Part shown: in pieces, positions 1 to 11,848 of the stretch | Layout of the letters: each line of letters begins with the position of its first letter | Position numbering within the stretch: the stretch's first letter is position 1 | NCBI GenBank assembly: GCA_023846275.1 | Contig: CM043872.1 | Span: 27,704,670-27,768,669 of the forward strand | Source: Vanilla planifolia | Lineage: Eukaryota; Streptophyta; Magnoliopsida; Asparagales; Orchidaceae | Length of the DNA stretch: 64,000 nt | Direction of reading: 5' to 3' | Program-made: the position numbers and the translations under genes | The notes under the pieces: model-generated | Databases searched by the model: none | Seen by the model: only the letters and a program-made list of their open reading frames with translations | Told to the model about the DNA's origin: nothing

Positions 1-2640
1 ATCTTCATCTCACAGACATGTAGACTCTTGTGATGAATCCAAATCCCTAACTTGGTCACGTTTTGTAGGATTGGTGTGAAAAATGAGAGAGAGGAGAAAG
101 AGCAAGGGAAAGAAAAGAACAAAGAAAGGAAAAGAGAGAGAGAATTGATGGACATTAGGCCTTAGGAGATAGGAAGGGGATGCTGAGAGAAAAAGCATGG
201 CATGAAGATCGAGGAGAAAAAAAGACCGGAATGATAATTGAGAGAAAAAAACAATTGAAAAGAGTTAATGTGTGGAATGCAAAGTGGAACATGGAATTAT
301 CAAATATTGCATCAAGCCTAATGGAGTTAAAACATTAATATTAAAATAAAATTGTGATGTATTCTTCTTGTATGATTATTGAATAAGAAAGAGGAAGCTG
401 GTGCTGAAGTTTATATATCTTCTAACTTTGAGATAAGCATTTTATACATTTAAATGTATGTTTGTTTGTTTTGATAAATTTAATAGCATTATCTTGTGTG
501 GGCAGGTTTGACACGTTATATAAATGTATATATCGAATTCTGTGATGTACTGTTGTACTTCAACATTTTGTGGAATGCATAAAATATTGTCAAGCTATTT
601 TGATGCACTGCACTTTTGCTTATATTTCTTATAGTTCATGATAAGCCTGGCTTTTGATAGCATAGCCTTGTATAGGTATGCTAATGCATTATATAGGTGC
701 ATGTATCTAATGGTGTATGTTTTATTGTATGTTAGCATGGTGTGGATTCCATATAATGTTATTGAGCTATTTGATTCACATGTACCTATATTTCTTATAT
801 TTCATGATAAGTTTGATGTTTATAAGAATTGTTTGAGGTGGTGCATGATATTATGTATTTGACCAAGGAATTGTATGATATTGTATGCTTTATTATATGT
901 TAGAATGAAACATATATAAACCTAAGACATGCAAGTCAAACAATAAGAATAATGACTTCATTTATCTGAGAGAATGCACTAGTGTTTATGGGACTAAGAA
1001 AAGAAAAATATATATGGTTTTATTTATGTGAGAGCGTGTGAAACTCTGTAAGACAGAAATAGCTTGGCTTAGTGGTGTAAAACCGTGGGATGAAAAGCTA
1101 AATTGTTTATGCAAGAGTTGTGGAGTTCTTGTGAGACAGAGAAGATGATTGTCCGTACAAGTAACTAGAGTACGTTCACATAAGACTAAAAAAGTGGCCT
1201 ATTAATGTGAATAGAAATAAGAATAAATACTTAGAGTATCAAATAAATAAGAAAGAGAAATGAAAATATAAAATGAACATGTAACTCTTTCATGTGTATG
1301 GTAATATGGCATGTTTAGATGATGTGTTAATTCAAGACCTTGCATGCAACATGATTCAATTTCTTTTAATGCTCTACATATTTATATCCTGTGTTATTTT
1401 GCTTTTTGAGTTGGTGATAATTCGTTTAATCTATTTGTTGCTACTAAATTTCAGGTGTGTTGGTTGTTCAGTACAGGTAACAAAGAGTGAGTAATAATGA
1501 ACACACTCATATACTTTATTTTAGATATGTTAATGTATATTGATTATTTCATATGTAATCTATTGTAATCCTTATATTTTGTTGCTTTTATTGTATGTTT
1601 AACATAATGTAGGATGATAATATAAATAGTTGCAAACTGTATGTATGGTATGGTTAGAATACGATACATATTAAAATTACATGGGATGATGATGTAGATA
1701 ATTGTGATATTTGTGCATTTATAAATGTGAGATGATGTTATAATAATTATGAGGATGTGATAAGTTACATATGTATGTGATTGGATGTTTAATGGACAAA
1801 ATACAAGGGAAAATTTATCCATTTGAAATTTGGAATATAGCGAAAAAATTATTAAATGATTATAAGATCATGAAAATTTGGTCTGAAGCATGACGAGAGT
1901 CGGAGGACGTCATAGCTATAGTATTCAACTATTCCAAATAATTCTCAAGTAATTACAATACCCAAATCCCAAATTTCTCTTGTTAAGCCATGGTGCGAGA
2001 TGCCTTCCATTCTCTTCTGTGTTGTCTTCCTGTCTCATGTTGTCGTAATTGCTACTTTTGCTTTGTTCCATATTGCAATGCCTACTTGGACCAAACTTGT
2101 GATGTCTTCCTGCTTCTTTCCATCGCAACAGTTCCTTTTGGTTCATCCCATTTCATTTCACAAATGGGTTTTGATGGCCTCTATGATTGGTTCCTAGCCT
2201 AGCTCGATTATGCCACTCTTGTTCCATTTATACTACAAGTTTTTCTTTCAATAGGTTTCGAGGGCTACATCTAGTTCTCTCCCATCTTTTCTTGATAATT
2301 GTTTTCTTAAGGTTTTTTTCTTTGGATAAATTTCTTACTCTTACAATATGTTTTAGGCATTAAAGCGCCTAGATCTATTAAAAGTAACAAATTTATGGAT
2401 CAAGTAATTTAATTTTCAAAAATTTCATATATAAATCCGTTCAAACAACTAAAAACAACACTTGATTTAGATCAATCAAAAACAATCATTTCGAGATCAC
2501 CTCCAACTTTGAAACTCTTCCTCCAATAACTACAAAGGGAGTTACCAGTTTCTACAATAGCCCATGGTATGTTGGTAATGCATTGAGCAAGATTCAAACT
2601 TAAGAATTAATGCAACATATAATAATTATAGCTTAAATCA
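1..2640. other. AT-rich region, no gene recognised
   Basis: Only short open frames occur here, on both strands (for example 638-862 +, 1544-1822 -, 1990-2202 +). None shows a domain motif or exon-like splice context that I recognise. Stretches around 900-1500 resemble degenerate LTR or other transposon-derived DNA, but no terminal repeats could be paired. I see nothing here that supports a gene. Confidence 0.5.
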
Positions 2641-2689
2641 GAGTTTATAAGCCAAGCAAACGGAAGAAGAATCTCTGAATTGACTTTAA

Positions 2690-3370
2690 TATAGGTGGGT
2701 CATTTGCTTATGTTGTTGGACCGATCCAATTATCATTAAAAATATCGTATTTGCCATCGTTGTTGATTTTCCGAGTAGTGTTATCCACAGTAAATTGGCC
2801 AGCAGAGCATAGGTGTTTCCATACCATTGAGTGCCCGCATCGATGCTCGAAGCTATGATTCCTTATGCCGTATTTGACTTGGAATGTTTTGATTCAAAAG
2901 CTAGAATCATGAGCCAAAAATTGTCTTGAATGTCCACTCACAAGAATAATCTGCCAAGACTAGAGCTTGCGAAGACCAAGACCAACAAGTGATTTCAAGT
3001 GAGTAATTGTATCTCAATTCACATAGTGAAGAGAATTCCGATGGTGACACCCACTCCATATGAAAGTTCTTATTAGTTGTTCAATTTCAGAAAATATTTT
3101 TGGAAGCTATGATTCCTTATGCCGTATTTGACTTGGAATGTTTTGATTCAAAAGCTAGAATCATGAGCCAAAAATTGTCTTGAATGTTCACTTACAAGAA
3201 TAATCTGCCAAGACTAGAGCTTGCGAAGACCAAGACCAACAAGTGATTTCAATTGAGTAATTGTATCTCAGTTCACATAGTGAAGAGAATTCTGATGTTG
3301 ACACCCAATCCATATGAAAGTTCTTATTAGTTTTTCAATTTCAGAAAATATTTTTGCTTATGTCCATCTT
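2690..3370 (-). pseudogene. LINE ORF2 C-terminal fragment (post-RT region)
   Basis: The minus-strand translation of each half gives RTFIWIGC, then LVGLGLRKL, then SSFWIKTFQVKYGI. This is the order seen after the RT palm in plant L1 ORF2 proteins (FIW, GGLGL and LWV/KYG motifs). The copy lacks RT catalytic residues and RNase H and contains stops. It is present twice because of the 254-bp tandem duplication inside it. Confidence 0.65.
2849..3356. repeat. Tandem duplication, two 254-bp units
   Basis: Unit 1 is 2849-3102 and unit 2 is 3103-3356, both starting GAAGCTATGATTCC and ending ATATTTTTG, with no length difference. By eye about eight substitutions separate them, so they are roughly 97% identical. 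The duplication lies inside the LINE ORF2 relic and happened after insertion, because both copies end at the same internal points. Confidence 0.93.
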
Positions 3371-3399
3371 TGAGCCCAAATACAATTCAAAGCAAAGAG

Positions 3400-5560
3400 A
3401 TTTAGACAGCAGCTCAGGGTCTAGCACAAATCCATTATCAATCATTAGAAAGTATAACTAAGTGGAACGCAGCAGTAGATTGATCCCAAAAGTCGATTTC
3501 TGCACTGAATTCTGAAATTGTCGTTCTGAATCCTGTAGTGAACCAGCTCAGGGAATAAGCCATGGCTGGATATCTATGCTGCTCCAGCTTCGTGAGCATA
3601 TTCACTGCTTCTTTGGGAAGGAGGTTAACTCCTGCTATGGACAACCTGTTACTAGTCTGCACAAAACCTTCCACAAGGAAAGGATATTCCTTCTACCATA
3701 TCATGGTCCTCGGCAGCCCAATGATCGCCTGAACTGCTCTCCAAGTTGCAGTCTGGCTGCTGAGAAGATGAAATTGATAAAGGCCTGGAGACAAGAGGCT
3801 TGGAAATATCCTTTTGCTGAGATGCAACCTCTGCCGAGGGTGGGATGGTTTGGAGGGTAGACTTCACCTTAGCCTATGAGTTAGCAACCTGCTTAAATGG
3901 TGATGAAACCAGTGTCAAATTGCTGGTTTGAGGTACAATCATACGTGTCTGATGATTGCTGGATTGCCATTGTTATCCTTAAACTTTGGACCTTGAAAGT
4001 GTTCCTTTCCCCTTTTTGAAGTGGGGTAGGACCTTGAAAGTGTTCCTTGAAAGTGTTCCTTTCCCCTTTTTGAAGTGGGGTAGGACCTGAGACACAACAC
4101 TTTCTTCTGGGTTGGACCACCATCCATGGTCCTAACCCAATCAAATTCTGTTCTGCACTCTCCTCAGTAACCGTAGGGATGCATATTTCTTACAGTTATC
4201 CACTCTAGAATTAGTGGGTAGATCAACATTATTGGTCGAAGTCTTCATAGGCATGGGCTATCTGATTTTGCATGCACCAATGTGGTGTCCCATTTTATCT
4301 TAGTCGAAACAAATATTTAGAAGACCCTCAAATTCAAAATGCTGGAAGGTGAGACCCAATCGGTCCTCAAATCAGATGCCAGACGATATGGAGTTGTAAG
4401 GTCCAACAGATGATGATCTATCCATGGCGGTGGTCCATCCATCAATTTGGACAGGTTCTTTAATGAATGAAGCAATACGCAATAAGTTAACAGTGTCCCA
4501 ATAAAGAAACGGAAGTTCAACTCAGGTGAACGTACCCATGTTGGTGTGCTCATAATGCACCTCAAGCTTGGGATGAATTGTTGGGTCTAAATGTCTAACC
4601 CCAGGACTTGGACTCATTACGGTCCAAGGCCACCATGCTAAATTGAACCCCAATCCAAAAGTCAGAAGGATACAGCCCTTTCCCATATCTAAAACCTTTA
4701 AATCCAGTTAAATGGCCCCACCTCCTATATAATTCTCTTGCCAACCAAATGAATGAGAAGCAGCCACCATAAAGGTCGTCCCACAAGTCAAACTTGTGGT
4801 ATTTGATTCTATGGTCAATAACCTCATCGCACATTTTAACTATTAACCTTGGATGAAGGATTTGTTAGTTGGCACCAAACTTTTTACATCAAGGTTAGGA
4901 GGCCTCATATTAGTTCTCACAGCCCCTCGAGAAGAAGAATTAACCACAATAGCGGCTGATGTACTCGCCTTAATGGCATTGTTTCTAGGCTGGTGTAGTA
5001 CTGTTTAAAACATCTTTAAAACTTCTTGGGGTCACATTAGACGTAGTCACAGTAGTTACCACTGACTGATAATTGCCTTGAGTATTTGGAATGCAGTTCC
5101 TAGAATTCAATAATACAGTTCCGTTCTCACTTAAGTTCTGCTTTAGGACCCGAGTCCTCTTCCATCGAGTCTGCATCACTCTCCGAACCAGACAGCAAAG
5201 GCAAGAGCCATGGCAGAGGTTTTAAGGTCGAAGTGCATCTGCATCAAATTGCCAGAATGAGCAGGAGCTTGTGTAGCTAGAACCATACCATCTGTTGATC
5301 CAATTTTCGGATCCTCTTTCATCTCTATTGAGATTGCCGATTGAGAAGCTTATAGGTCACAAACTGAGCTCTTGAACTTTTTTTTCTACTCAACGTTAGA
5401 TGCAATTACAGCTGCCCAAGCTTCTTTTGATTTCGAGCCTACCATCTTCTTAGAAAAACTCTCCTCTATAACTTGCAGAATCTCCTCCACACTGTGTGGC
5501 CGAAACCCAAGCTTTGCCAGCAAGCCCCTGCCACCAGTTGGCGGCTGCCTACTCGACATT
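3400..5560 (-). pseudogene. LINE ORF1 relic (DUF4283 plus zinc knuckle)
   Basis: The minus-strand translation begins near 5560 with MSSRQPPTGGRGLLAKLGF. Around 4560-4320 it carries TWVRSPELNFRFF and, after frameshifts, LRTDWVSPSSILNLRVF, which resembles the DUF4283 domain of plant LINE ORF1 proteins (nucleic-acid binding). The knuckle C-x2-C-x4-H-x4-C near 4300 has its second cysteine position replaced by a stop. The reading frame is broken many times. The family assignment rests on my reading of motif order, not a search. Confidence 0.6.
3991..4088. repeat. 54-bp tandem duplication in LINE ORF1 relic
   Basis: CCTTGAAAGTGTTCCTTTCC starts at 3991 and again at 4045, a period of 54 bp. The period is a multiple of three, so on the minus strand it duplicates an 18-residue segment (GPTPLQKGERNTFK...) without shifting frame. 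The second copy ends near 4088. Confidence 0.9.
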
Positions 5561-5599
5561 TGCTCACTTTCTATCTTGATAAAGTGCTAACGAAGCAAA

Positions 5600-8320
5600 A
5601 GCCGCTCGCCGGAATTCACCACCTAAAGGTTGCCAGATCTTGAGTCTAAAAATATTATTATTAGAACTGATATTGGAATGTGATGACAGATGGATCTTGA
5701 TAAAATTATTCTTTCCCATGATGTCCAGAGGTTCTTTATTAATTAAACACATGTTATGTAAATTTGCTACAAGATCCCATTTCTCTATGTAGTGTGAAGT
5801 GAAATGAAGCACTTGAGGCAAGAATTCATGCACTCAATCTTTATTTTATAGATGCATTCTCCTCCTTGGTTTGACCATCTTTCTTCGTTGGATATATTTC
5901 TTGCAAGTGTGGCTCGATGATCTTAGTTACCAGTAAGTTGAGGACTAACTCCCTTCTAGATGTTATAGGCCAAAATCAAGGGATTTGCTTAGCTATTGAG
6001 GTGAATTGATACATTATAGTTAGCATTTTATACTTTTTTTTTTTATCATTTCAAGTCTACATTTGTGGTGGATGAGTAGAATTTGAGGGTTATTGATGTT
6101 ATTAGCCGATGACAATAATCAGTTGTGGATGAGTTTATTTATGTTTTGTGAATTGTCTATTTGTGATAAAATGCATTGATGTGTTTTTATTTCTAAATTA
6201 TTAGAAAAGGTCACATTGCCTAGTTGTTTTGTTACTGAAATATTTTGTAATCACTAGGGGATGGGTTATAGATTAGTGTGTTTAACCTTTAAAGGAACTT
6301 TTCAAACCATAAGTTTGATATTTAGGTGATTTTGTTTTCTGAAATTGATCCATAGGTTGATTCTTTTTAAGTGATTTTATCCAAGAATAACTTTAATCTT
6401 TAAGATAATTTAACAAGAATATGAAAAGATTATGGATCTTCTTGATTACCATCTTATGCGGGCAGTGGAAACTGCAGATTACCAGCACTATACACCTACA
6501 GTGGCTAGTAAAAAGGAGAGTCATCTGTTGAACTTTACCACCTTCTTTGCCTATCAGGAAAGAGGAGTCAACTATTAAGAGCTAGTTACATGATGACATC
6601 CATTAATTGGATGTTGTTCAAGCAAGGTTGAAGGATGGAAATCTATGCAAGAGTCTTGTTATAAATATGATTAGTATGAAATCATTGTATCCCAAATGTT
6701 GTTCTGTCCATAGTTATTTTTGGGTTTTATTCTTTTATGGGCAAATGAGAAACATCTAAGGCAATTTGGCCTACTCTTTGTGAAAGAATAAACAATTCAA
6801 GTGCACAAAAGTGTGGTGGATATAATTCAAGGTTTAGTTAGAATTAGTATGGATTTGGATGTATATTTGTTTTAGTTGGCACATATTGATTTTGTGACAG
6901 GTGTGGTCATCATATATGAATGATTGATTGCATTTTGTTCTAAATTTTGTTTTGTTGTATGAAAATAGCTCTACCAAGCAAGTTGTCTAAAATATGAGTT
7001 CATATTCTACTTGTAATATTTTAAGTATCACTTTTGTATCAATGGGTTCTTTTTGTTCATTCATCCATCTTTGTGAAAAAATGGATGAGTTTTATAAACA
7101 TAATATGAATCATGTTAGAGAAGAAATATTGTTATGATTTGTTTGATAAGTTTTGAAGTGTATTGTTTTTTCTTCGAGGTTGATATCTAGGTTTGATATC
7201 CTTTGTTGAAGTTTGAAAATTTTGATGTATTTGAGATTGTATTATATGTTATACATGTGTTTTGAATTCTTGATGAATCCATTTGGTTTGGAATTTTTTT
7301 AAGCATTGATTTTACTTGAAAAAAGCCTTAGCTTAGATTCTATACAATCCCAATCCATTACTTAATTAAACTAGAAGCCATTTGTTGTTGCATGGTTGAA
7401 GAAAGCAAGATAATTGATATGGATTTTTTTCATTTGTTTTGTGTAGGTTTAAGGGTTAGTATTAATTAAGCTCTATTTCATGCATTAGTTTCAAATTTAA
7501 TTGTTTGTAGAAATATTTTTCTAAATGTGATTGAACTTTTACTTTGGCATGACTTGAAATAATTTTTTAATATAAAAAAATAATATGAGAAAAATAAATA
7601 AAAGGAAAATTCTATCTTGTTAAATAATATGAAAAAAAATAAGTTATTTTTATTAAAAATGTAAGACATTTTTTAATTTTTTATAATATGGATAATTTTA
7701 TTAAATGTTTCTTAATTATTGTATTTATTAAACATATATCTTTTTAATAGCACAAAAAATTTTAAATTTTTATTTTTTTATTAATTAATTTAATTATCAA
7801 TAACAAAAAAAACAAATAGACTTTTAACATTCCAAGTAATAAGACAAAATTTCAAAGTACAAAAGCTTGAGATTAAAGGGGGTCTTAATTTGTTGGACTA
7901 AAATAACATCCAAAGAAGGAAAGAGAAACCTCCATCCCAAGAAAATAATAAGTTAAATAAAAACGACAATTTCTCAATTTTCTTTTTATAAGAATCTATT
8001 CTAATATCCTTATCGTATTATCAAATCTTTAAATCCAAATCGATTTGTCAAATCATCTTTTAAAAAAATTCCCTTATCCATTCATAATTCACTCAACGAA
8101 CAACAAATTGAAATCCAAACATTGGATTATTACGTAAAATTATCATTTTTCAATATTCGTTTTTATCGAATTCAACATAGTTCTCTAGTTCAACCCTTTT
8201 ATGTTCAAAATGGACCAAAGTACCAAACATTATAAGAAACATTTAATTTACTATTTAAACGCATTATTTTAAAAAGAAGGAAGATAATATTATATTATTA
8301 ATGTGAAAATAAAAAAACCC
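5600..8320. other. AT-rich intergenic DNA, no gene recognised
   Basis: This stretch is strongly AT-rich with stops in all frames and frequent homopolymer runs. Open frames are short and low in complexity (for example 7478-7669 -, rich in F, L and N). I see no conserved domain, RNA gene or clean repeat border. Confidence 0.5.
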
Positions 8321-8329
8321 TAAAATTAA

Positions 8330-8640
8330 ATAAAATTTATAGGTCGTCGTTGTCCTTGTCTCTTGGGTCTATTCTAAGCCAGATTGGAATAATAATTGCA
8401 TGCATCCAACCACGGGCTGGAAGCCAAATTCAATAATTAATCGCGGATGGACGGCAGAATCAACCACCAACCTGGCTGACGAGAATTTGGTTGAGGATCA
8501 CATCATAACCCCACCGGTTTTCTACATCCAATAAAACCCTAATCTCTCTTGGCTTTGCTTTCCTTTTTAAATACCTCATCATAATTAGCTCAAATCAATA
8601 CTAAATTGGCTTCAGAAACTAATCATCCAACCACTCGTCG
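8330..8640 (+). promoter_or_regulatory. Promoter-like island without a downstream gene
   Basis: This stretch is less AT-rich than its surroundings. It carries a CCAAT box at 8528-8532 and a TATA-like TTTTTAAATACC at about 8564-8575, which is the spacing of a plant core promoter. No convincing coding exon follows within 2 kb, where the sequence returns to AT-rich noise. It could be a displaced promoter fragment, a lncRNA promoter, or chance. Confidence 0.25.
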
Positions 8641-8644
8641 TACT

Positions 8645-11100
8645 TTAAAGCTGTTTGGTTGTGTGGATTAAAAGCTGGAATTGATGCAAATTTGCAAAAA
8701 GATGAGAGGAATAAGACCACATTTGGGGGCAACTTTGTTTCTGAACTTTCATTTCAAACATTTTAAAGAATAATAAAAAAAATATTTCATTGTGACAATT
8801 AATGTTTGTAATGATATCATCTTTCAAATCATTTTAAAGAATGGATTGTAAGAAATATCTCATTTATTGTTAAACATAGAATTTTTTATACCAACTTAAG
8901 TACTTGTATCTATGAATAGATAATATCTTCATCATGCATTGCATATTTTGAAATTTTTTTTTTGGATATCTATATTTTTAATATCTTTATTTGTTTATTT
9001 ATATATTTTTCATATTATGAAATCCACATGATCCATGCATTATATGCTTTATCACTAAATGAAAATATGATTTTTTATAATAATAATAAGAAGTTCAATT
9101 AATGTAAGATATCATATAAATCTACCTTTGATATGTTGAATCCTTGTGCGATATTAATAAGGAAAATAGGTGATTTTTTTTAACTTAACAACACATACAT
9201 AAAATTGCTATTTGTCCAAATATATATTCCTTAATTAATAGGTGTTTGAACTATATAACTTATATTTGAAAAATCCTATCAATAAGATTTTGTGTATTTT
9301 TCATTAGTAAAACCCTTACAATTTTACTTATAACTCAACCCATGTAGAATTGCATATATTTAAAATAAAAATATTTAACCTTCAATATCATTATACTAAG
9401 TACATTACATCAAGAAACCTTTTATATATATATATCTCCCCCTTCATATAATCATACATAAAAAATAATTTTATTTTTTTAAATTTTCTTAGCTTTTTCT
9501 CAACTATAATATTGTCAAGTATTCATTCATAATATTTTAAATTTTTTTTATCATTTATAAAAAAATAATTTAATTTATCACTTTATATTTTAATATACAC
9601 ATGAACAACATAACTTTACAAGTCAAATCATAATCTTCAATATATTTAAATATAACAAACCATTTGTTAGTAAAATATTTCATTAAATTGGCAAAACTCT
9701 TTGTATTATTCTGAATGGGGATATCATGTGAATAAAAATCTTATTCTTACTTTTTTAATAATAAGAGAAATAAATAGTATTAATAAAAAGAATTATAATA
9801 TTCATAATCTCGAACTAGTAACTGATTGAGATTGTTTGAAAATGAAACTTTGTTGGTTTTTTTTAGGAATATCTAATCAAAGATTATAAAAGAATTGATG
9901 ACGATTTAAAAAATATTAGAGTTGGTTTAGATAATGATCAATTCATAAGAAAAGCTAAATTATTTTGATAATGGATAAGAAATATTTGGCAATGCGAGTA
10001 TTACATGATGAGAAAGGAGTATACTATAAAAATTAATTTCATGCTAACAAAAACATAACTTTCATAGTTTTAAAAGTTATAAATTATTTTAATTTTAAAT
10101 TCATGTACTTCGTATAGATCTTTGACATAGATTTTGTGTTATTCGACAATGTTTATAAAAGAATTTAATGTTTAAACTATTAGTTAATGTCCAATATCTA
10201 ATAAATGGAGATTTATATACATAAGATTTGTTACAAATCAAAGTACTTAAAATTTATAAAATAGAATAAATGAAGATAATGTGAAATATTTTATCCTTCT
10301 ATCTTAATTACTTTAGGGCTTTTATTATGTTTTGGATCTTAAGTTTTTTTGTCTTATTAAGTTATTGACTTCAATAAATATTTAAAAGAAATTTTAATTG
10401 TTGGTTTGAGTTTCTTTTATCAACATGATGAATTTAGCCATCAATTCTTATCTAAAAAATCATGAATGAGACTTTCTATTACTATAGACATAGAGAATAA
10501 TAATTATGTAAGAAAAATACATATTATTTTTATTTCTTTTATATTAATCTTGTTGTTATCATTGTTTTTATATTTTAGTCAATTTTAAATTTTCATGTAA
10601 ATTATTATCCATTGTTTTCTTTTACTATTTTATATTTTTTCACATTTTTTTCCTTTTTGTATTTCTTCAACTCTTAAAGTTAGATTTATAATTATGTGAT
10701 TATTTTTAATATCAAATATTTTTTCCTAGTAATGTTCATCTTTAAGCTAACCATTACATTAACTTCAAACAAATGTTAAGAGTCTTACATTTTAGTATAT
10801 CATTGAAAAAATCTATCTAAAATAATTCATCTACTAGTAATTCATATTTTAGTGCCAAATTTTGCAATGAAAAATAAGCTTTTAAATGGTATTTTAAAAA
10901 GAAGATATTTTTTTTGTTAAATTTTTTAATGTTTTTTAGTTAAAAAAATGCATTGAATGTTTCTAAATTTAACCTTTTGTATTTTATTTATAAAAATATT
11001 AATATATTTTATGTAGTAAAATATGTAAAAAAAATATTTCACAAAAGCAATTAACTTGAAAAAATAATAAAAAGAGCAAAAAAACACAAGAGGGAAAGGG
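8645..11100. other. AT-rich intergenic DNA, no gene recognised
   Basis: This stretch is extremely AT-rich with long A and T runs and no open frame of interest. It ends where base composition changes sharply at about 11100, at the start of the upstream region of the transporter gene. Nothing else could be supported. Confidence 0.5.
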
Positions 11101-11848
11101 GTTGTCATTCTCATGAAACGCCACCGCACCCCACCCCTCGTTTGCTTGCGTCCTCAGCACCTAATTTGTCAGCATCTGCCGTTCACAAGTCGTAATGGAC
11201 GGCAGATCTGTCTCCACATACGCCGATGAGCGAAAAATGCTGTCGGTGTTTCGAAAAAGATTTGCACAAAATATTTGCTGGCCATTTACGTTTTTAGTCC
11301 TTTCCCTTCACATAATTTACAGAACACACCTTCACGTTCTTCTTTTTTTGCAAATAAAATTCACCTCCACGGCGCGCACAGTAAGAAGTGAGAGTGGCAA
11401 CGGAATATTTATGATATTTTTGCTTATTAAATAGCGTGGAGTCTACAGAAAACGGATTCGAGAGGTGAAAGCGAAGTGCAGACGAAGATTCCTTACGGCT
11501 AAGAAGGGTGGCGGCAAGAGAGAGAAGGGGGGGAGAGAGATCGGGAGTGTTTGGGGCACGGCTTTTCCCAGCTCTTTGAGGGTATTTCTGCATTTTCGCT
11601 GCGCTTCTGCAGGTGGTTTGCGTTTGGACGTCTGGTTGGTGGTTTTGCGTTCTGGGTTTCGTTTGTTTGCTGTCGGAAGCTGTGAAGCTACTGAAAGTTG
11701 TGGTTTTTTTCTCTTGTTCCTGAGTCAGTTGCTTGTTGCAGCGGGGTTCGACTCTTGTGGGTTTCGACTTGGAGGTGTTCTTTTGGCGGAGACATAGTGA
11801 ATTGCTTAAGTGATCGGGGTGGAAAAAGAGTTTTAAGGAAGTAGGGAG
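11100..11848 (+). promoter_or_regulatory. Promoter and 5' leader region of the NAT gene
   Basis: GC content rises at about 11100 and stays higher to the transporter start codon at 11849. A GA-rich tract at about 11515-11545 is typical of plant 5' leaders. An AT-rich patch with a TATTAAATAG-like element lies near 11424-11433. The transcription start was not determined. A 205-codon minus-strand open frame here (11294-11911) overlaps exon 1 antisense and is judged a shadow. Confidence 0.45.

Larger units (their letters stand above)
2650..5590 (-). mobile_element. Degenerate non-LTR (LINE/L1-type) retrotransposon
   Basis: Read on the minus strand from 5590 downward, this stretch gives a LINE ORF1-like amino part, then a DUF4283-like block at about 4600-4320. 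A zinc-knuckle relic (CFD-stop-DKMGHHIGAC) follows near 4300-4250. Next comes a low-complexity tail, and then, at about 3370-2700, the C-terminal part of an ORF2 reverse transcriptase. Most of ORF2 (endonuclease and RT palm) is missing, so the copy has a large internal deletion. Many stops and frameshifts show it is dead. Outer borders are approximate; no target-site duplication was found. Confidence 0.72.

Noticed and set aside
11465..11797. 110-codon ORF upstream of the transporter
   Set aside because: It lacks an ATG start (GTG) and lies in the probable 5' leader; the composition is explained by the GA-rich tract.
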